Source of the DNA: Mycobacterium mantenii
GTDB taxonomy: Bacteria; Actinomycetota; Actinomycetes; Mycobacteriales; Mycobacteriaceae
Direction: 5' to 3'
Assembly (NCBI RefSeq): GCF_010731775.1
Contig: NZ_AP022590.1
Coordinates: 2,914,001-2,978,000, forward strand
Length of the DNA: 64,000 nucleotides
Within the stretch, counting starts at the first letter, position 1. Each line of letters starts with the position of its first letter. This document shows positions 37,258 through 46,671 of the stretch, in pieces. The translations under genes and the position numbers were made by a program. The notes beneath the pieces are model-generated. The model made no database searches. It saw nothing but the letters and a program-made list of their open reading frames with translations, and was not told where the DNA came from.

Positions 37258-39396
37258 TTAGTCCGTGCAGTCATCGGCTGGTTTTGACGTGACCAGTTGC
37301 CAGTCGTGGGGCACTCCTTGGGCAGTCACCGTTTGGCCCTCGGCTTGCAGTTGGACGGTGGCCGGGCCAAGCCGCAAATCGGTGAGGGTCAGTCGGCCCC
37401 ATCGACGCGGCAGGTGCGGAACCACGGTCAAGGTGCGCTGAGGTACGTGGGGAGCCAGGCCGAGAAGCGATCGCACCAGCAGCAGCGGTGCGGCACTGGC
37501 CCATGCTTGCGGTGCGCACGCGGTCGGGTAGGGCACCGGCCGGTAGAACCGTGATCGGGCGAATCCACAGAACAATTCGGGTAGGCGCCCGTCGAACGCG
37601 TCGGCCGCGTCGAGCAGACCGTCGGCAAGGCGCTCGGCCAGTGTGATCGCTCCGGGAAGGTGCCGGTAGCGCAGCAGGCCGGCCACCGCGATGGCGGTGT
37701 CGTGCGGCCACACCGAACCGTTGTGGTAGCTCATCGGGCTATAGGCGCCCATCGTCGAGGCCAGGGTGCGTAACCCGAACCCACAGTCCATTTCCTCGCT
37801 CGCGAGCCGCTCTATCATTTCGGCGGCGTGCTCATCGGTGGCGATTCCGGTCCACAGGCAGTGCGCGATGTTGCTGGTGAGTGCGTCGACGTGACGTTTG
37901 CTGCCGTCCAGAGCAATTGCATACCAGCCCTTTTCGGGGAGCCAGAATGCTTCGAGGAATTTCCCGCGCAGGGTGTCGGCGTGGTCACGCAGCTCGGCGG
38001 CTTGGGCCGGGTCGCCGAACGCCTCGGCCAGCTCGGCGCGCGCCAGCAGCGCCGCATATTGATAGCCCTGCACTTCACACAGCGCGATCGGCGGCTCGGC
38101 GGTGCGGCCCTCGGTGTCGTTAATCGCGTCGAAGCTGTCCTTCCAGCCCTGATTGATCAGCCCGCGGTCGGTCGCACGTCGGTATTCGATGAAGCAGTCG
38201 CCGTCGCGGTCACCGTATTTCTGGGCCCAGGCCAGGGCGGCGTCGGCGGCCGGAAGCAGCGAGCGCACCGCGGTTTCGTCGGCCCCCCACCGCCAGCACT
38301 CTCCCAAGAGCATGACAAACAGTGGGGTCGCGTCAACCGAGCCGTAATAGGCGACACCGTCGAGCGCGCCGCCGCTGCCGGGCCCGCGGCGCAGCTCGTG
38401 CAGGATCCGGCCCGGTTGCTCCTCGGTCATGGGATCGAGGCGCCGGCCCTGCAGCCCGGCGAGCCGCTGCAGCGTGCCCAGTGCAACGCCGACATCTAGT
38501 GGTAAGACCATCCATGCGGTCAGCAGGCTGTCGCGGCCGAACAGTGTCATGAACCACGGCACCCCCGCCGCGACGAACGGCTTGGTGTCTTTTTTTTCGT
38601 CGCAGATCAGCAACGCCCCCAGGTCGCTTTCTGTGCGGCGCAATACCTGGGTGAGCAGCTCGTCCTCGGCGGTTAGGTCGGTCGTGCGGTCACGCCATGC
38701 TTTGACGGTGCGGTCGGGTTTCAGGGTTTTGAGGTGGTCGCGGCGGGTGGGCACCTGGCGGTGTGCCGGTGTTGGTTGCGCGACGATCTCGGCCTGCCAA
38801 CGTCGCCGGGCTGGCAGGACGATCTGCCAGGACAGCACGCCGGGTATCACGGTGGGATCCGCGGAGGCGACCACAGACAGTCCGCGTGCGGGATCGGTGA
38901 GGTCGGCCAGCACCAGTTCGGTGCCGAGCACCGTCGGTTCGGCGCCGTGCAGCGGTGCGCGGCCCTGCTTGACCGCGAAGAGATCGGCGAAATCGGCGTC
39001 GGCATGAATTTCTAGGCAGACCACGGTGCTTTCGTGGCCGAGGTTTTCCAGCGTGATCGTTTCGCGCAGGCCCCCGGCGATGAATCGTTCACGCACCAGC
39101 AACAGGTTGCTGTCACAAAATCCTGCGCGCGGGGCTTTGCGCAAGATGAATTGTGCGGTAAAGGGTTCGGGGGTCTGCACGGACAGCATGTCGGGCGTGT
39201 GTCCGTCAACGAGTAGCTCCCACCGCGACAGCACCCGCGTGTTACGAAGAAACAATCCCTGCGACGTTCCCGGGACGATGTCACCGTAGGCGTTGGACAG
39301 GCAGAACGTCGGGCCCTCGACCAGGGTGACCATAGCTGCAGCATCTTTGGTGCAAACCGGTTCATGGGTGTCGTGTGTGGGCGTGGGTGCGGTCAT
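37258..39396 (-). CDS. glycogen debranching enzyme (amylo-alpha-1,6-glucosidase family), copy 1
   Basis: 712 residues from ATG 39396 (GGAGG 7 bp upstream), overlapping the glycosyltransferase stop by 4 bp. N-terminal GDE_N_bis beta-domain (about 20-240; VTLVEGPTFCLSNAYGD, LFLRNTRVLSRWEL), then an (alpha/alpha)6 catalytic barrel (about 290-640) with PWFMTLFGRDSLLTAWM, DRGLINQGWKDSFD, ALCEVQGYQYAALL and SYHNGSVWPHDTAIA, the glucoamylase-like residues. Cytosolic; expected to cleave alpha-1,6 branch points of glycogen or related alpha-glucan. Paralogue at 41528-43654. Confidence 0.88.
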   Translation of the reverse strand: MTAPTPTHDTHEPVCTKDAAAMVTLVEGPTFCLSNAYGDIVPGTSQGLFLRNTRVLSRWELLVDGHTPDMLSVQTPEPFTAQFILRKAPRAGFCDSNLLLVRERFIAGGLRETITLENLGHESTVVCLEIHADADFADLFAVKQGRAPLHGAEPTVLGTELVLADLTDPARGLSVVASADPTVIPGVLSWQIVLPARRRWQAEIVAQPTPAHRQVPTRRDHLKTLKPDRTVKAWRDRTTDLTAEDELLTQVLRRTESDLGALLICDEKKDTKPFVAAGVPWFMTLFGRDSLLTAWMVLPLDVGVALGTLQRLAGLQGRRLDPMTEEQPGRILHELRRGPGSGGALDGVAYYGSVDATPLFVMLLGECWRWGADETAVRSLLPAADAALAWAQKYGDRDGDCFIEYRRATDRGLINQGWKDSFDAINDTEGRTAEPPIALCEVQGYQYAALLARAELAEAFGDPAQAAELRDHADTLRGKFLEAFWLPEKGWYAIALDGSKRHVDALTSNIAHCLWTGIATDEHAAEMIERLASEEMDCGFGLRTLASTMGAYSPMSYHNGSVWPHDTAIAVAGLLRYRHLPGAITLAERLADGLLDAADAFDGRLPELFCGFARSRFYRPVPYPTACAPQAWASAAPLLLVRSLLGLAPHVPQRTLTVVPHLPRRWGRLTLTDLRLGPATVQLQAEGQTVTAQGVPHDWQLVTSKPADDCTD

Positions 39397-40613
39397 GCGC
39401 TTACCTCCAGGATTTGGCAGGCAGGCCGAGGCCGGGCCGGCGTGGGGGCCAGCCCGTCCGCCTGCGGCATCGCGGCAAGCGCTCGCCGGTAGATGCGTTC
39501 GTAGCCCAACCCGAGCTGCTCGACGCCGAAGTTGGCCTCGACGTGGCGACGGCATGCTGCCGGGTCGATCGTTGCGGTGCGGCCGATCAGCTCGGCAAGA
39601 TCGCTTGGGTCGTCGCAGGTGAACCCCGTCACCCCGTCGACGACAACCTCCGGGACGGCACCCCGACGCAGCGCCACCACCGGCGTCCCGCAGGCCATCG
39701 CCTCGATCATCACCATTCCGAACGGTTCTTCCCACTGCACGGGAAATAGCAGACAGCGAGCCCGGGCGAGCAGACTGCGTTTGGCCAGCGCATCAGCTTG
39801 GCCGTATAGGGAGTCGCGGTCACCCAGCAGGGGCTGGACCGTCTCACGGAAGTAGGCCTTCTCGGCAGGTTCGATGCACTTGCCGGCGAGGACCAGCGGA
39901 ACACCGGCCTGGTGTGCGGCTCGCAGCGCCAGATCGGGCCCTTTATCGGGTGTGAACCGGCCTAAGAACAAAGCGTAATCCTCTTTCTCGGCCTGAAACG
40001 GCCAATCCTCGACTCGCAGCGCGTTGTGGACTCGGCCCACCCAGTTCAAGCCGGGGGCCAGTGTGCGTTGGCGGTCGCTGATCGCGACCAGGTCCACGTC
40101 AGCACCGATGTCGCGGTAGTAATCGTGCATGTCGGTGTGCACCGGGCCATGCGCGGTGACCACGGTCGCTATCCCGCGGTCTTGGTAGGCGACCGCGTTC
40201 AGGGGCCCGGCCAAGGTGTGGTCATGGACGACATCGACGCCGTCGGTAGCGGCGAGTTGCTCGACCGCGTGGCCGACCTTGAGCGCATGGACAACTTCGG
40301 GTAACGGCGTGCCGAGCAGCTCTGGCACCGCGCGGTCCCAGAGCGGCACAAAGCGAGCCGCGGTACCTGGCTGACCGGCACCCAACAGAGTCACGTCGTG
40401 CCCGCGTGCCACCAACTCGTCGGCCAGATCGGCCACCACCGCTTCAATACCCCCGTACGCGCGGGGCGGAACATCGAAGTAGGGCGGCGCGACCAGGGCG
40501 ATGCGCAGGCGCTGTCTCGGGTCAGCATCCAGTTCAGCTGATCCCGGGAACAGCCCGTGCCTGCGTCTGGCTGCTGAATCGCTTGCCGCATAACCGGTGT
40601 GATCGATCTTCAT
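39393..40613 (-). CDS. GT4-family glycosyltransferase
   Basis: 406 residues from ATG 40613 (GAGG 9 bp upstream; ATG 40622 lacks spacing). GT-B fold: N-terminal IALVAPPYFDVPPRAYGG with VVHDHTLAG, and nucleotide-sugar domain ALFLGRFTPDKGPDLA, LLFPVQWEEPFGMVMIEAMA (E-x7-E motif). Likely UDP- or ADP-glucose-type donor. Translationally coupled to the debranching enzyme, which points to alpha-glucan metabolism; product unknown. Confidence 0.88.
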   Translation of the reverse strand: MKIDHTGYAASDSAARRRHGLFPGSAELDADPRQRLRIALVAPPYFDVPPRAYGGIEAVVADLADELVARGHDVTLLGAGQPGTAARFVPLWDRAVPELLGTPLPEVVHALKVGHAVEQLAATDGVDVVHDHTLAGPLNAVAYQDRGIATVVTAHGPVHTDMHDYYRDIGADVDLVAISDRQRTLAPGLNWVGRVHNALRVEDWPFQAEKEDYALFLGRFTPDKGPDLALRAAHQAGVPLVLAGKCIEPAEKAYFRETVQPLLGDRDSLYGQADALAKRSLLARARCLLFPVQWEEPFGMVMIEAMACGTPVVALRRGAVPEVVVDGVTGFTCDDPSDLAELIGRTATIDPAACRRHVEANFGVEQLGLGYERIYRRALAAMPQADGLAPTPARPRPACQILEVSA

Positions 40614-40834
40614 TGCCAACATCCTCGGAGATGGTGATTAGTGTCTGCTGGAGCGCGACATCCGGAGGCCGATTGACCTCAACGCTGACGACATAAGTTC
40701 AACCTCTCCAGAAATCAGCCCGGGGCTGCACCGATGTTGCGGCCCAATGAAATTCGTCTGATGAAACCGCAGCTATTGTTTACCTGAGGAACGCCTTAAT
40801 GGAATACCTTGGGTGACAACAGGATTCTGCGCAT

Positions 40835-41311
40835 TTAACGGGAATGCCGCGAATGCCAGCGGCGGCGCTTCGACCCGGCTTGGATTACTGCCCGCACGGC
40901 GATGTGCTTCTCGGCCGGCGCAGCCCGTTCGGGGACGGCCACCGAAACGGTCAGGATGCCTTTGTCGTAGGTAGCTTTGATGTCGTCTTCGTTGGCGCCA
41001 GCCGGCAAGGTCGCGCAGCGCACAAACGAGCCGTAGCGAAACTCCGAGCGGCCGTCGGCTTGCGTCTTCTCGCTGCGTTCGGCCCTGATCGTCAACCGGC
41101 CGTCGCGCACGGTGATGTCGACGTCTTTGGCCGGATCGATGCCGGGGATTTCGGCGCGCACCACATAGTGGCCGTCAGTCACCTCGTCTTCGAGCCGCAT
41201 CAGCTGGGTGTCGACGAGCAACGGAAGATCGGCCCACGTGGAGAAATCGGGGAACGATTCGGTGGGTTCGAACAGCCGTCGCGGCTGACGCTGCGCAAGA
41301 AGGTCACTCAT
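40835..41311 (-). CDS. alpha-crystallin small heat-shock protein, copy 2
   Basis: 158 residues from ATG 41311 (AGGAGCATG; an adjacent ATG at 41314 is also possible). Alpha-crystallin domain with QLMRLEDEVTDGHYVVRAEI and DKGILTVSVAVPE, very similar to copy 1 but with an extra basic tail (SKRRRWHSRHSR). Follows debranching-enzyme copy 2; gap of 216 bp with conserved promoter elements. Confidence 0.93.
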   Translation of the reverse strand: MSDLLAQRQPRRLFEPTESFPDFSTWADLPLLVDTQLMRLEDEVTDGHYVVRAEIPGIDPAKDVDITVRDGRLTIRAERSEKTQADGRSEFRYGSFVRCATLPAGANEDDIKATYDKGILTVSVAVPERAAPAEKHIAVRAVIQAGSKRRRWHSRHSR

Positions 41312-41375
41312 CATGCTCCTAAAGGCTTAGGCGGTCGGCGTACCTGTTGATCCGACCACCCTCCGCGGGGCGTCG

Positions 41376-41393
41376 ATAGGGACCGATGTCACC
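41376..41393 (-). promoter_or_regulatory. DosR-like box of hsp20-2 (proximal)
   Basis: Minus strand GTGACATCGGTCCCTAT, 65-82 bp upstream of hsp20-2, the same distance as the hsp20-1 box. The neighbouring GGGGGTCGTTTGTC (plus strand, 41401-41413) is shared with the hsp20-1 upstream region. Confidence 0.6.
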
Positions 41394-41450
41394 CCCCAGG
41401 GGGTCGTTTGTCCACGTGGGGCAGCGGAACACCGGTGGGCAGCGGCTCTC

Positions 41451-41467
41451 TTGGGCTGAAGGTCCGT
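41451..41467 (-). promoter_or_regulatory. possible distal DosR-like box of hsp20-2
   Basis: Minus strand CGGACCTTCAGCCCAA, about 10 of 15 matches to the consensus, 140 bp upstream of hsp20-2. Confidence 0.35.
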
Positions 41468-41527
41468 GCCACGCGATCCGTGGTCTGTGCCCTGCATGCG
41501 CGGGGGCCCAAGCCCGACGGCGCAGGA

Positions 41528-43654
41528 TCATCGGGACGGTGTCACCAACCGCCAGTCGTCGGGTAGGCCGCGAGTCGTGACAGTCTCGCCCTCAGCTTCC
41601 AGGTGCACCGTGATGCCGCCGAGCCGCAGGTCGCTGAGCTTGACGCGACCCCACGCCTCGGGCAACTGTGGTGCCACCGCGAGTCGCCGCTGGGGCACGT
41701 GCGGCTCCAGGCCGAGGAACGATCGGACCAGCAGTAGCGGTGCCGCGCTGGCCCACGCTTGCGGCGAGCACGATGTTGGATACGGCACTGGAGCGTGGAA
41801 CTGCGAGCGGGGAAATCCACAATACAGCTCGGGCAGCCGCCCACCGAACGTCGCGGCCGCGTCCAGCACGCCGGTGGCCAGCCGCTCGGCCAGTGCCAGC
41901 GCGCCCGGCACCTGGCGATAGCGCAGGAGACCGGCAACCGCGATCGCGGTGTCATGCGGCCACACCGAGCCGTTGTGATAGCTCATCGGGTTGTAGGCGC
42001 CCATCGTCGCCGCGAGTGTGCGCAATCCGAAGCCGGAGTCCATCTCCTCGGTTGAGAGACGCTCGATGATCACGCGGGTGTGCTCATCGTCCGCGATACC
42101 CGTCCACAGGCAGTGTCCGACATTGCTCGTCAACGCGTCGACTGGGTGTTTGGCGGCGTCCAGCGCGACCGCGTACCAACCCTTTTCGGGGAGCCAGAAC
42201 GCGTCCAGGAACCTGGCTCGCAGCGCCGCAGCGCGCTCACGCAACCGCGCGGCCGTCGACGCGTCGCCGAACGCCTCGGCAAGCTCGGCGCGCGTCAGCA
42301 GCGCCGCATACAGGTAGCCCTGCACCTCGCAGAGCGCGATCGGCGGCTCAGCCACGCGACCGGCGGCGTCATTGACGCCGTCGAAGCTGTCCTTCCAGCC
42401 CTGGTTGATCAAGCCCCGATCGGTCGCGCGCCGGTACTCGACAAAGCCGTCGCCGTCGTGGTCGCCGTAGTTCTCGGCCCACGCCAGTGCCGCGTCGGCG
42501 GCCGGCAGCAGCGAGCGCACCGTCGCCTCGTCGACGCCCCACCGCCAGCACTCGCCCAGCAGCATCACAAACAGCGGTGTCGCGTCCACCGAGCCGTAAT
42601 AGACACTGCCGCCCAGTACTTCGGTGCTGGCCGGGCCGCGGCGGATCTCGTGCATGATCCGGCCAGGCTGCTCCTCGGTGATCGGCTCTACCTGGGTGCC
42701 CTGCGCAGCGGCCAGCTGCTCCAGGGTGCCGATGGACAGTCCGACATCTAAAGGCAGTGCCATCCAGGCGGTGAGCAGACTGTCACGGCCGAACAGGGTC
42801 ATGAACCACGGCGCCCCGGCGGCGACGAACGATCGGCCGCGACCGCTGTCGTCATGAATGAGTAACGCGCCCAGGTCGCCTTCGGTTTGCCGCAGCACCG
42901 CGTTGAGCACCTGATGACCGGTGTCGACGTTGGTTGCGGTGTCGCGCCACGCCTCGATCTTGCGGGCCGGGGCGCTGGCGCCTACGTGCTCGCCGCGGCG
43001 CAGTCGCGTTGTGATTTTCTGGTTGTCCCAGGTGGGTTGGGCGACGATCTCGGTCTGCCAGCGCTGCCCGGGTGCCACCACGACCCGCCAGCGCAGCGAC
43101 CCGGGCAACACGGTGGGATCAGCTGATGCCGTGACGGACAGGCCGTGCACCCGCTCGGTGCGTTCGGCCAGCATGAGCTCCCCGTCGATGACCGTCATCT
43201 CCGCGCCCCCTAGCGGCGCACGGCCCTCCTTGACCGAGAACAGGTCGGCGAAGTCGGCGTCGGCGTGCAGTTCGAGAGAGACAACAGTGGGTTCGCGGTC
43301 GAGATTGCACAGCGTGATGGTCTCGCGCAGGCCATCAGCCACCAGCCGCTCGCGCACCACCAGCAGCGTGCTATCGGCCGACCCCGCGCGCGGCGTGCGA
43401 CGCAGGATGAATTGCACCGCAAAGGCTTGCGAGAACTCCACTGACAGCGATTCGGCGGGCTGGCCATCGACGCGTAGCTCCCATCGCGATAGCACCCGCG
43501 CGTCCCGGAAGAACAATCCGTGTGAGCCGCCCGCTGCGATGTCGCCATGCCGGTCGGACAGGCAAAACGTCGCGCCTTCGACCAGCGTCACGGTGTCGCC
43601 GCCGGCCCCGATGCGGGACGGTTCGCCGCTGTTAAGCGCGGCCGGAATCGTCAT
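41528..43654 (-). CDS. glycogen debranching enzyme, copy 2
   Basis: 708 residues from ATG 43654. Same domain order and key motifs as copy 1 (VTLVEGATFCLSDRHGD; PWFMTLFGRDSLLTAWM; DRGLINQGWKDSFDG; SYHNGSVWPHDTAIAVAG), clearly a paralogue. Its start overlaps the stop of a decayed glycosyltransferase by 4 bp, exactly as copy 1 overlaps its intact glycosyltransferase, so the whole module was duplicated. Confidence 0.88.
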   Translation of the reverse strand: MTIPAALNSGEPSRIGAGGDTVTLVEGATFCLSDRHGDIAAGGSHGLFFRDARVLSRWELRVDGQPAESLSVEFSQAFAVQFILRRTPRAGSADSTLLVVRERLVADGLRETITLCNLDREPTVVSLELHADADFADLFSVKEGRAPLGGAEMTVIDGELMLAERTERVHGLSVTASADPTVLPGSLRWRVVVAPGQRWQTEIVAQPTWDNQKITTRLRRGEHVGASAPARKIEAWRDTATNVDTGHQVLNAVLRQTEGDLGALLIHDDSGRGRSFVAAGAPWFMTLFGRDSLLTAWMALPLDVGLSIGTLEQLAAAQGTQVEPITEEQPGRIMHEIRRGPASTEVLGGSVYYGSVDATPLFVMLLGECWRWGVDEATVRSLLPAADAALAWAENYGDHDGDGFVEYRRATDRGLINQGWKDSFDGVNDAAGRVAEPPIALCEVQGYLYAALLTRAELAEAFGDASTAARLRERAAALRARFLDAFWLPEKGWYAVALDAAKHPVDALTSNVGHCLWTGIADDEHTRVIIERLSTEEMDSGFGLRTLAATMGAYNPMSYHNGSVWPHDTAIAVAGLLRYRQVPGALALAERLATGVLDAAATFGGRLPELYCGFPRSQFHAPVPYPTSCSPQAWASAAPLLLVRSFLGLEPHVPQRRLAVAPQLPEAWGRVKLSDLRLGGITVHLEAEGETVTTRGLPDDWRLVTPSR

Positions 43655-43870
43655 GTCGTGGCTGGCCGATCGAGCTTACCGAAGTGATTGCGTTGCAGTT
43701 CAATGGATTTGACCACCCTCATGGCACTGTTGGGCCCGCCCGCCATCGGTACACGGCGTGCCATCGCTTCGACGATCACGAGCCGCCCTCCTCTTCCCAC
43801 ACCATCGGGAACAGCACACACTGTGCATCCGCTTCCAGTCTGCGCTCGTTGACCAGCGGCGCGCCCGAAC
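43651..43870 (-). pseudogene. glycosyltransferase relic upstream of debranching copy 2
   Basis: Two frames together read DAQCVLFPMVWEEEGG, then RLVIVEAMARRVPMAGG and a new C-terminus ending at TGA 43651. The aligned part of the intact enzyme is RCLLFPVQWEEPFG followed by MVMIEAMACGTPV. One frameshift and loss of the N-terminal 250 or so residues and the C-terminal helix. Confidence 0.75.
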
Positions 43871-44169
43871 GACATGATCAACGCTGAGGCTTTGGCCCTC
43901 AGCATCAGTGACTTCTGACTCCTTCGGGAAGAGACCTACGACGACGGCGCCCAGGCCATCTGGCACTCGTCCGCATTGTTTGCGATGGGCGATTCTGAGC
44001 GCTATGACAAGCGCAGGCGTTTACCGTCAGGATAACTGGCTGCCGCGCGGAGTCCACGGCGCGGCTGACGCCAACTTCGCGTGCGATCCGGGGTTTCGCC
44101 AGCTTGTTTCCGGCCCGCTAACTCGGCGGCGGCGCGCTAACAGTATGCCTGGACGGCACAGCCGGTTGT

Positions 44170-44368
44170 CGACGTGTAGACCGGGTGGGCCGATCGCCGT
44201 GGCAGCGTGCCGTGGTCGGTCAATACTGGTGCGATGGTGTGTTCTGCGACAAAGGGCTTGGCTTCCACGGTCATCCATCGGCTTGTCGACCGGGGGTTGC
44301 TTGCCTACGATGTGCCGGTCGCCGAATACTGGCCCGCGTTCGGCGCGATAGGTCGCGGGACTGGGTGA
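44170..44368 (+). pseudogene. relic of a beta-lactamase-type esterase
   Basis: The frame from 44231 reads CSATKGLASTVIHRLVDRG and LLAYDVPVAEYWPAFGA before a stop at 44366. SxxK in SATKG is the nucleophile motif of class C-like serine esterases (LipD/LipE/EstB type). Only this core segment remains. Confidence 0.6.
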
Positions 44369-44483
44369 CCCGGACCGCCACTGGACGCGGCGACGGCGAT
44401 CTTTGGTCAATAGCGGCTCACCGACGCGTGGAAGACGCGGAGAATGAGGGCCGAGATTAGTGAGGCCGAGGAAGGAGGCAGCA

Positions 44484-44651
44484 ATGGTCGCCGACCCACA
44501 ATGCGCCCGCTGCAAACAGCCCATCGGACCGGGATGGCTCTACCTGGTTGCGCATCGCCGCGGCCAAGCCGAAACCGCCGACGACGATGCGGTGATTATT
44601 CATGTGCCTGACGAATGCCCACGGCCTGGAGAGCACGTTCCACGCTCCTAG
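44484..44651 (+). CDS. small CxxC zinc-ribbon-like protein
   Basis: 55 residues from ATG 44484 with a strong ribosome site (GAAGGAGG, 6 bp). N-terminal CARCKQPIG and a later cysteine in VPDECPRPG suggest a metal or redox knuckle. Family not recognised. Stands alone, convergent with rtcB. Confidence 0.6.
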   Translation: MVADPQCARCKQPIGPGWLYLVAHRRGQAETADDDAVIIHVPDECPRPGEHVPRS

Positions 44652-44801
44652 CCGAGTAGCGGACTATCGCCTTGCACCCTTCAGCTGGTGATGCCACAGG
44701 TTTGATCGACCTGCCTGCGGGCAGGATGGCCAATGAATGATGATGTGGTGCTGCACGTGATCGACGCGCACAGATGTGTTGTGTGGTGGTCGGTCTCGTG
44801 T

Positions 44802-46232
44802 TCAGCCCTTCACTACGCCAAGGGGGATGAGGCGGGCGACCTTGCGGGCTAGCCCGGCGAGGTGGCTGGTTTGGATGACAGCGTCGATGTCCTTATAGGC
44901 CTCGGGTTTTTCCTCGGCGAGCCCCTTTCGGGATTTGCCGCGCACCAGGATGCCGGCATCCTCAAGGCTTCTGCTCAATGCCTCGGCGTTGGTGTGGCGG
45001 GCGGCTTGGTGGCGGCTTTGCACTCTGCCGGCGCCGTGTGCGGTGGAATAGAAGGCGGGGTTATCCGGCACACCGGCCAGCACGTAGGAGGCGGTGCCCA
45101 TGGTGCCGGGGATGAGCACCGGCTGGCCGACGGCGGCCAGGTCGGCCGGCACGTCGGGATGGTGCGGCGGTAGCGAGCGGGTTGCGCCCTTGCGGTGCAC
45201 GCACAGAGTACGTGTCTGGCCGTCGACGGGGTGCTCCTCGATCTTGGCGAGGTTGTGCGACACGTCGTAGAGCAGGTCCAGCGATGTCGTGGTTTCCTGC
45301 TCGAACACCCGGCGGGTTGCTTCGGTGAGCAGTTGACGGTTGGCGCGTCCGTAGTTGGCCGCCGCGGCCATCGCGGCCAGGTAGGCCTGGCCCTCGGGCG
45401 AGCGGGCGGGCACGCACGCCAACTGGCGATCTGGCACTTGAATACCGTAGCGGCCCATGGCGTTTCCCATCTGGTGGACGTGATCGGTACAGATCTGATG
45501 CCCGAGGCCGCGCGAGCCGGTGTGGATCATCACGCAGACGGTGCCTTCGGAGAGGCCCATCTGTGTGGCGGCGGCGGCGTCGTAGACGCGTTCCACGGCC
45601 TGCACTTCCAGGAAATGGTTGCCCGAGCCCAGGCTGCCGATCTGCCCGAGCCCGCGTTCGATCGCCCGCTCGCTGACCGCCGCCGCGTCGGCCCCCTGCA
45701 GCATGCCGCCGTCTTCGCAGCGCTGCAGGTCGCGCGCGACGCCGTGTCCCTGCTGCACCGCGAACCGGGCGCCGCCGGTCAACACGTCTTCCAGCGCACC
45801 GCGGTTGGGCAGCCGCCATACGCCTTTGGTGCCCACGCCGCGGGGTATCGCGACGTCGAGGCGGTCCATCACCGCGCGGATCTTTGGTTGCAGCCGCTGG
45901 CGGTCCAGGTCGCTGACCAAAAGCCGTACCCCGCAGGAGATGTCGAAGCCGACCCCGCCAGGCGAGACGACCCCACCGGCCTCGACGTCGGTTGCGGCCA
46001 CGCCGCCGATCGGAAATCCGTAGCCCCAGTGCACATCCGGCATCGCATACGACGCCCGCACGATCCCGGGCAGCGTCGCGACATTGGCCACCTGAGCCAG
46101 CGCCATATCCCCGTATTCGTCGGGCAACAGCGACCTGGACGCGAAGACGATCCCAGGCACGCGCATGGCGCCCTCTTGCTCGATCCGGAACCGGTATGGG
46201 GTCTCCTCGACGATCTTCATGCGTCCGCTCAC
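44802..46232 (-). CDS. rtcB: RNA-splicing ligase RtcB
   Basis: 476 residues from GTG 46232 directly after the archease stop (ATG 46220 is possible). RtcB motifs: [32 protein letters not shown] with metal Asp/Cys, [21 protein letters not shown], and the guanylylated His in [12 protein letters not shown]. Joins RNA 2',3'-cyclic phosphate to 5'-OH ends with GTP and Mn2+. Operon partner archease makes it multiple-turnover. Rv2631 homologue, in the DosR set of M. tuberculosis. Confidence 0.95.
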   Translation of the reverse strand: MSGRMKIVEETPYRFRIEQEGAMRVPGIVFASRSLLPDEYGDMALAQVANVATLPGIVRASYAMPDVHWGYGFPIGGVAATDVEAGGVVSPGGVGFDISCGVRLLVSDLDRQRLQPKIRAVMDRLDVAIPRGVGTKGVWRLPNRGALEDVLTGGARFAVQQGHGVARDLQRCEDGGMLQGADAAAVSERAIERGLGQIGSLGSGNHFLEVQAVERVYDAAAATQMGLSEGTVCVMIHTGSRGLGHQICTDHVHQMGNAMGRYGIQVPDRQLACVPARSPEGQAYLAAMAAAANYGRANRQLLTEATRRVFEQETTTSLDLLYDVSHNLAKIEEHPVDGQTRTLCVHRKGATRSLPPHHPDVPADLAAVGQPVLIPGTMGTASYVLAGVPDNPAFYSTAHGAGRVQSRHQAARHTNAEALSRSLEDAGILVRGKSRKGLAEEKPEAYKDIDAVIQTSHLAGLARKVARLIPLGVVKG

Positions 46233-46655
46233 TCACACGTCAAGTGTCACCGCACACCGCCAGCCATGCCGGCCATGCGAGAAGCGAAGATCGTTGAGCG
46301 ACACCGCCTTCGGCACGGCACCCACCTGAGGCAGCGTCGTTGCATCGACCATCACAAAGGTGGCGTCGACGCCACCGTCTGCACCGTTCAGATCGACATC
46401 AACCGGCACAGTACCCTCGGTATCCAACAAATAGATGACCTCATCGAGCACCGCGACCAGGAGATCGTCGTCACGGTCGGCCGTCACCCGGGTCAGGCGG
46501 ATGCGGCGCGGCTGAGCCGACGTGGAATCCAGGAAACTTTCTACCGTGCCGAGCACCGCTTCCCTGATGCAGCCGTCACGAGTCGGCGCCCACGCCTCGA
46601 TCCGCAGATCCGCAGTGTGCGGCACACTCCGATGCCCTGATGTCTGCGCTGCCAT
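46233..46655 (-). CDS. archease (RtcB cofactor, Rv2630-like)
   Basis: 140 residues. Archease fold: N-terminal SVPHTADLRIEAWAP with the metal-binding Asp, DDDLLVAVLDEVIYLLDTEG, and KAVSLNDLRFSHGRHGW. Promotes RtcB guanylylation. Lies 16 bp after the phosphoribosyltransferase-hydrolase gene and directly before rtcB, so all three form one operon. Confidence 0.92.
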   Translation of the reverse strand: MAAQTSGHRSVPHTADLRIEAWAPTRDGCIREAVLGTVESFLDSTSAQPRRIRLTRVTADRDDDLLVAVLDEVIYLLDTEGTVPVDVDLNGADGGVDATFVMVDATTLPQVGAVPKAVSLNDLRFSHGRHGWRCAVTLDV

Positions 46656-46671
46656 GGCTTTTCGTACTGCA

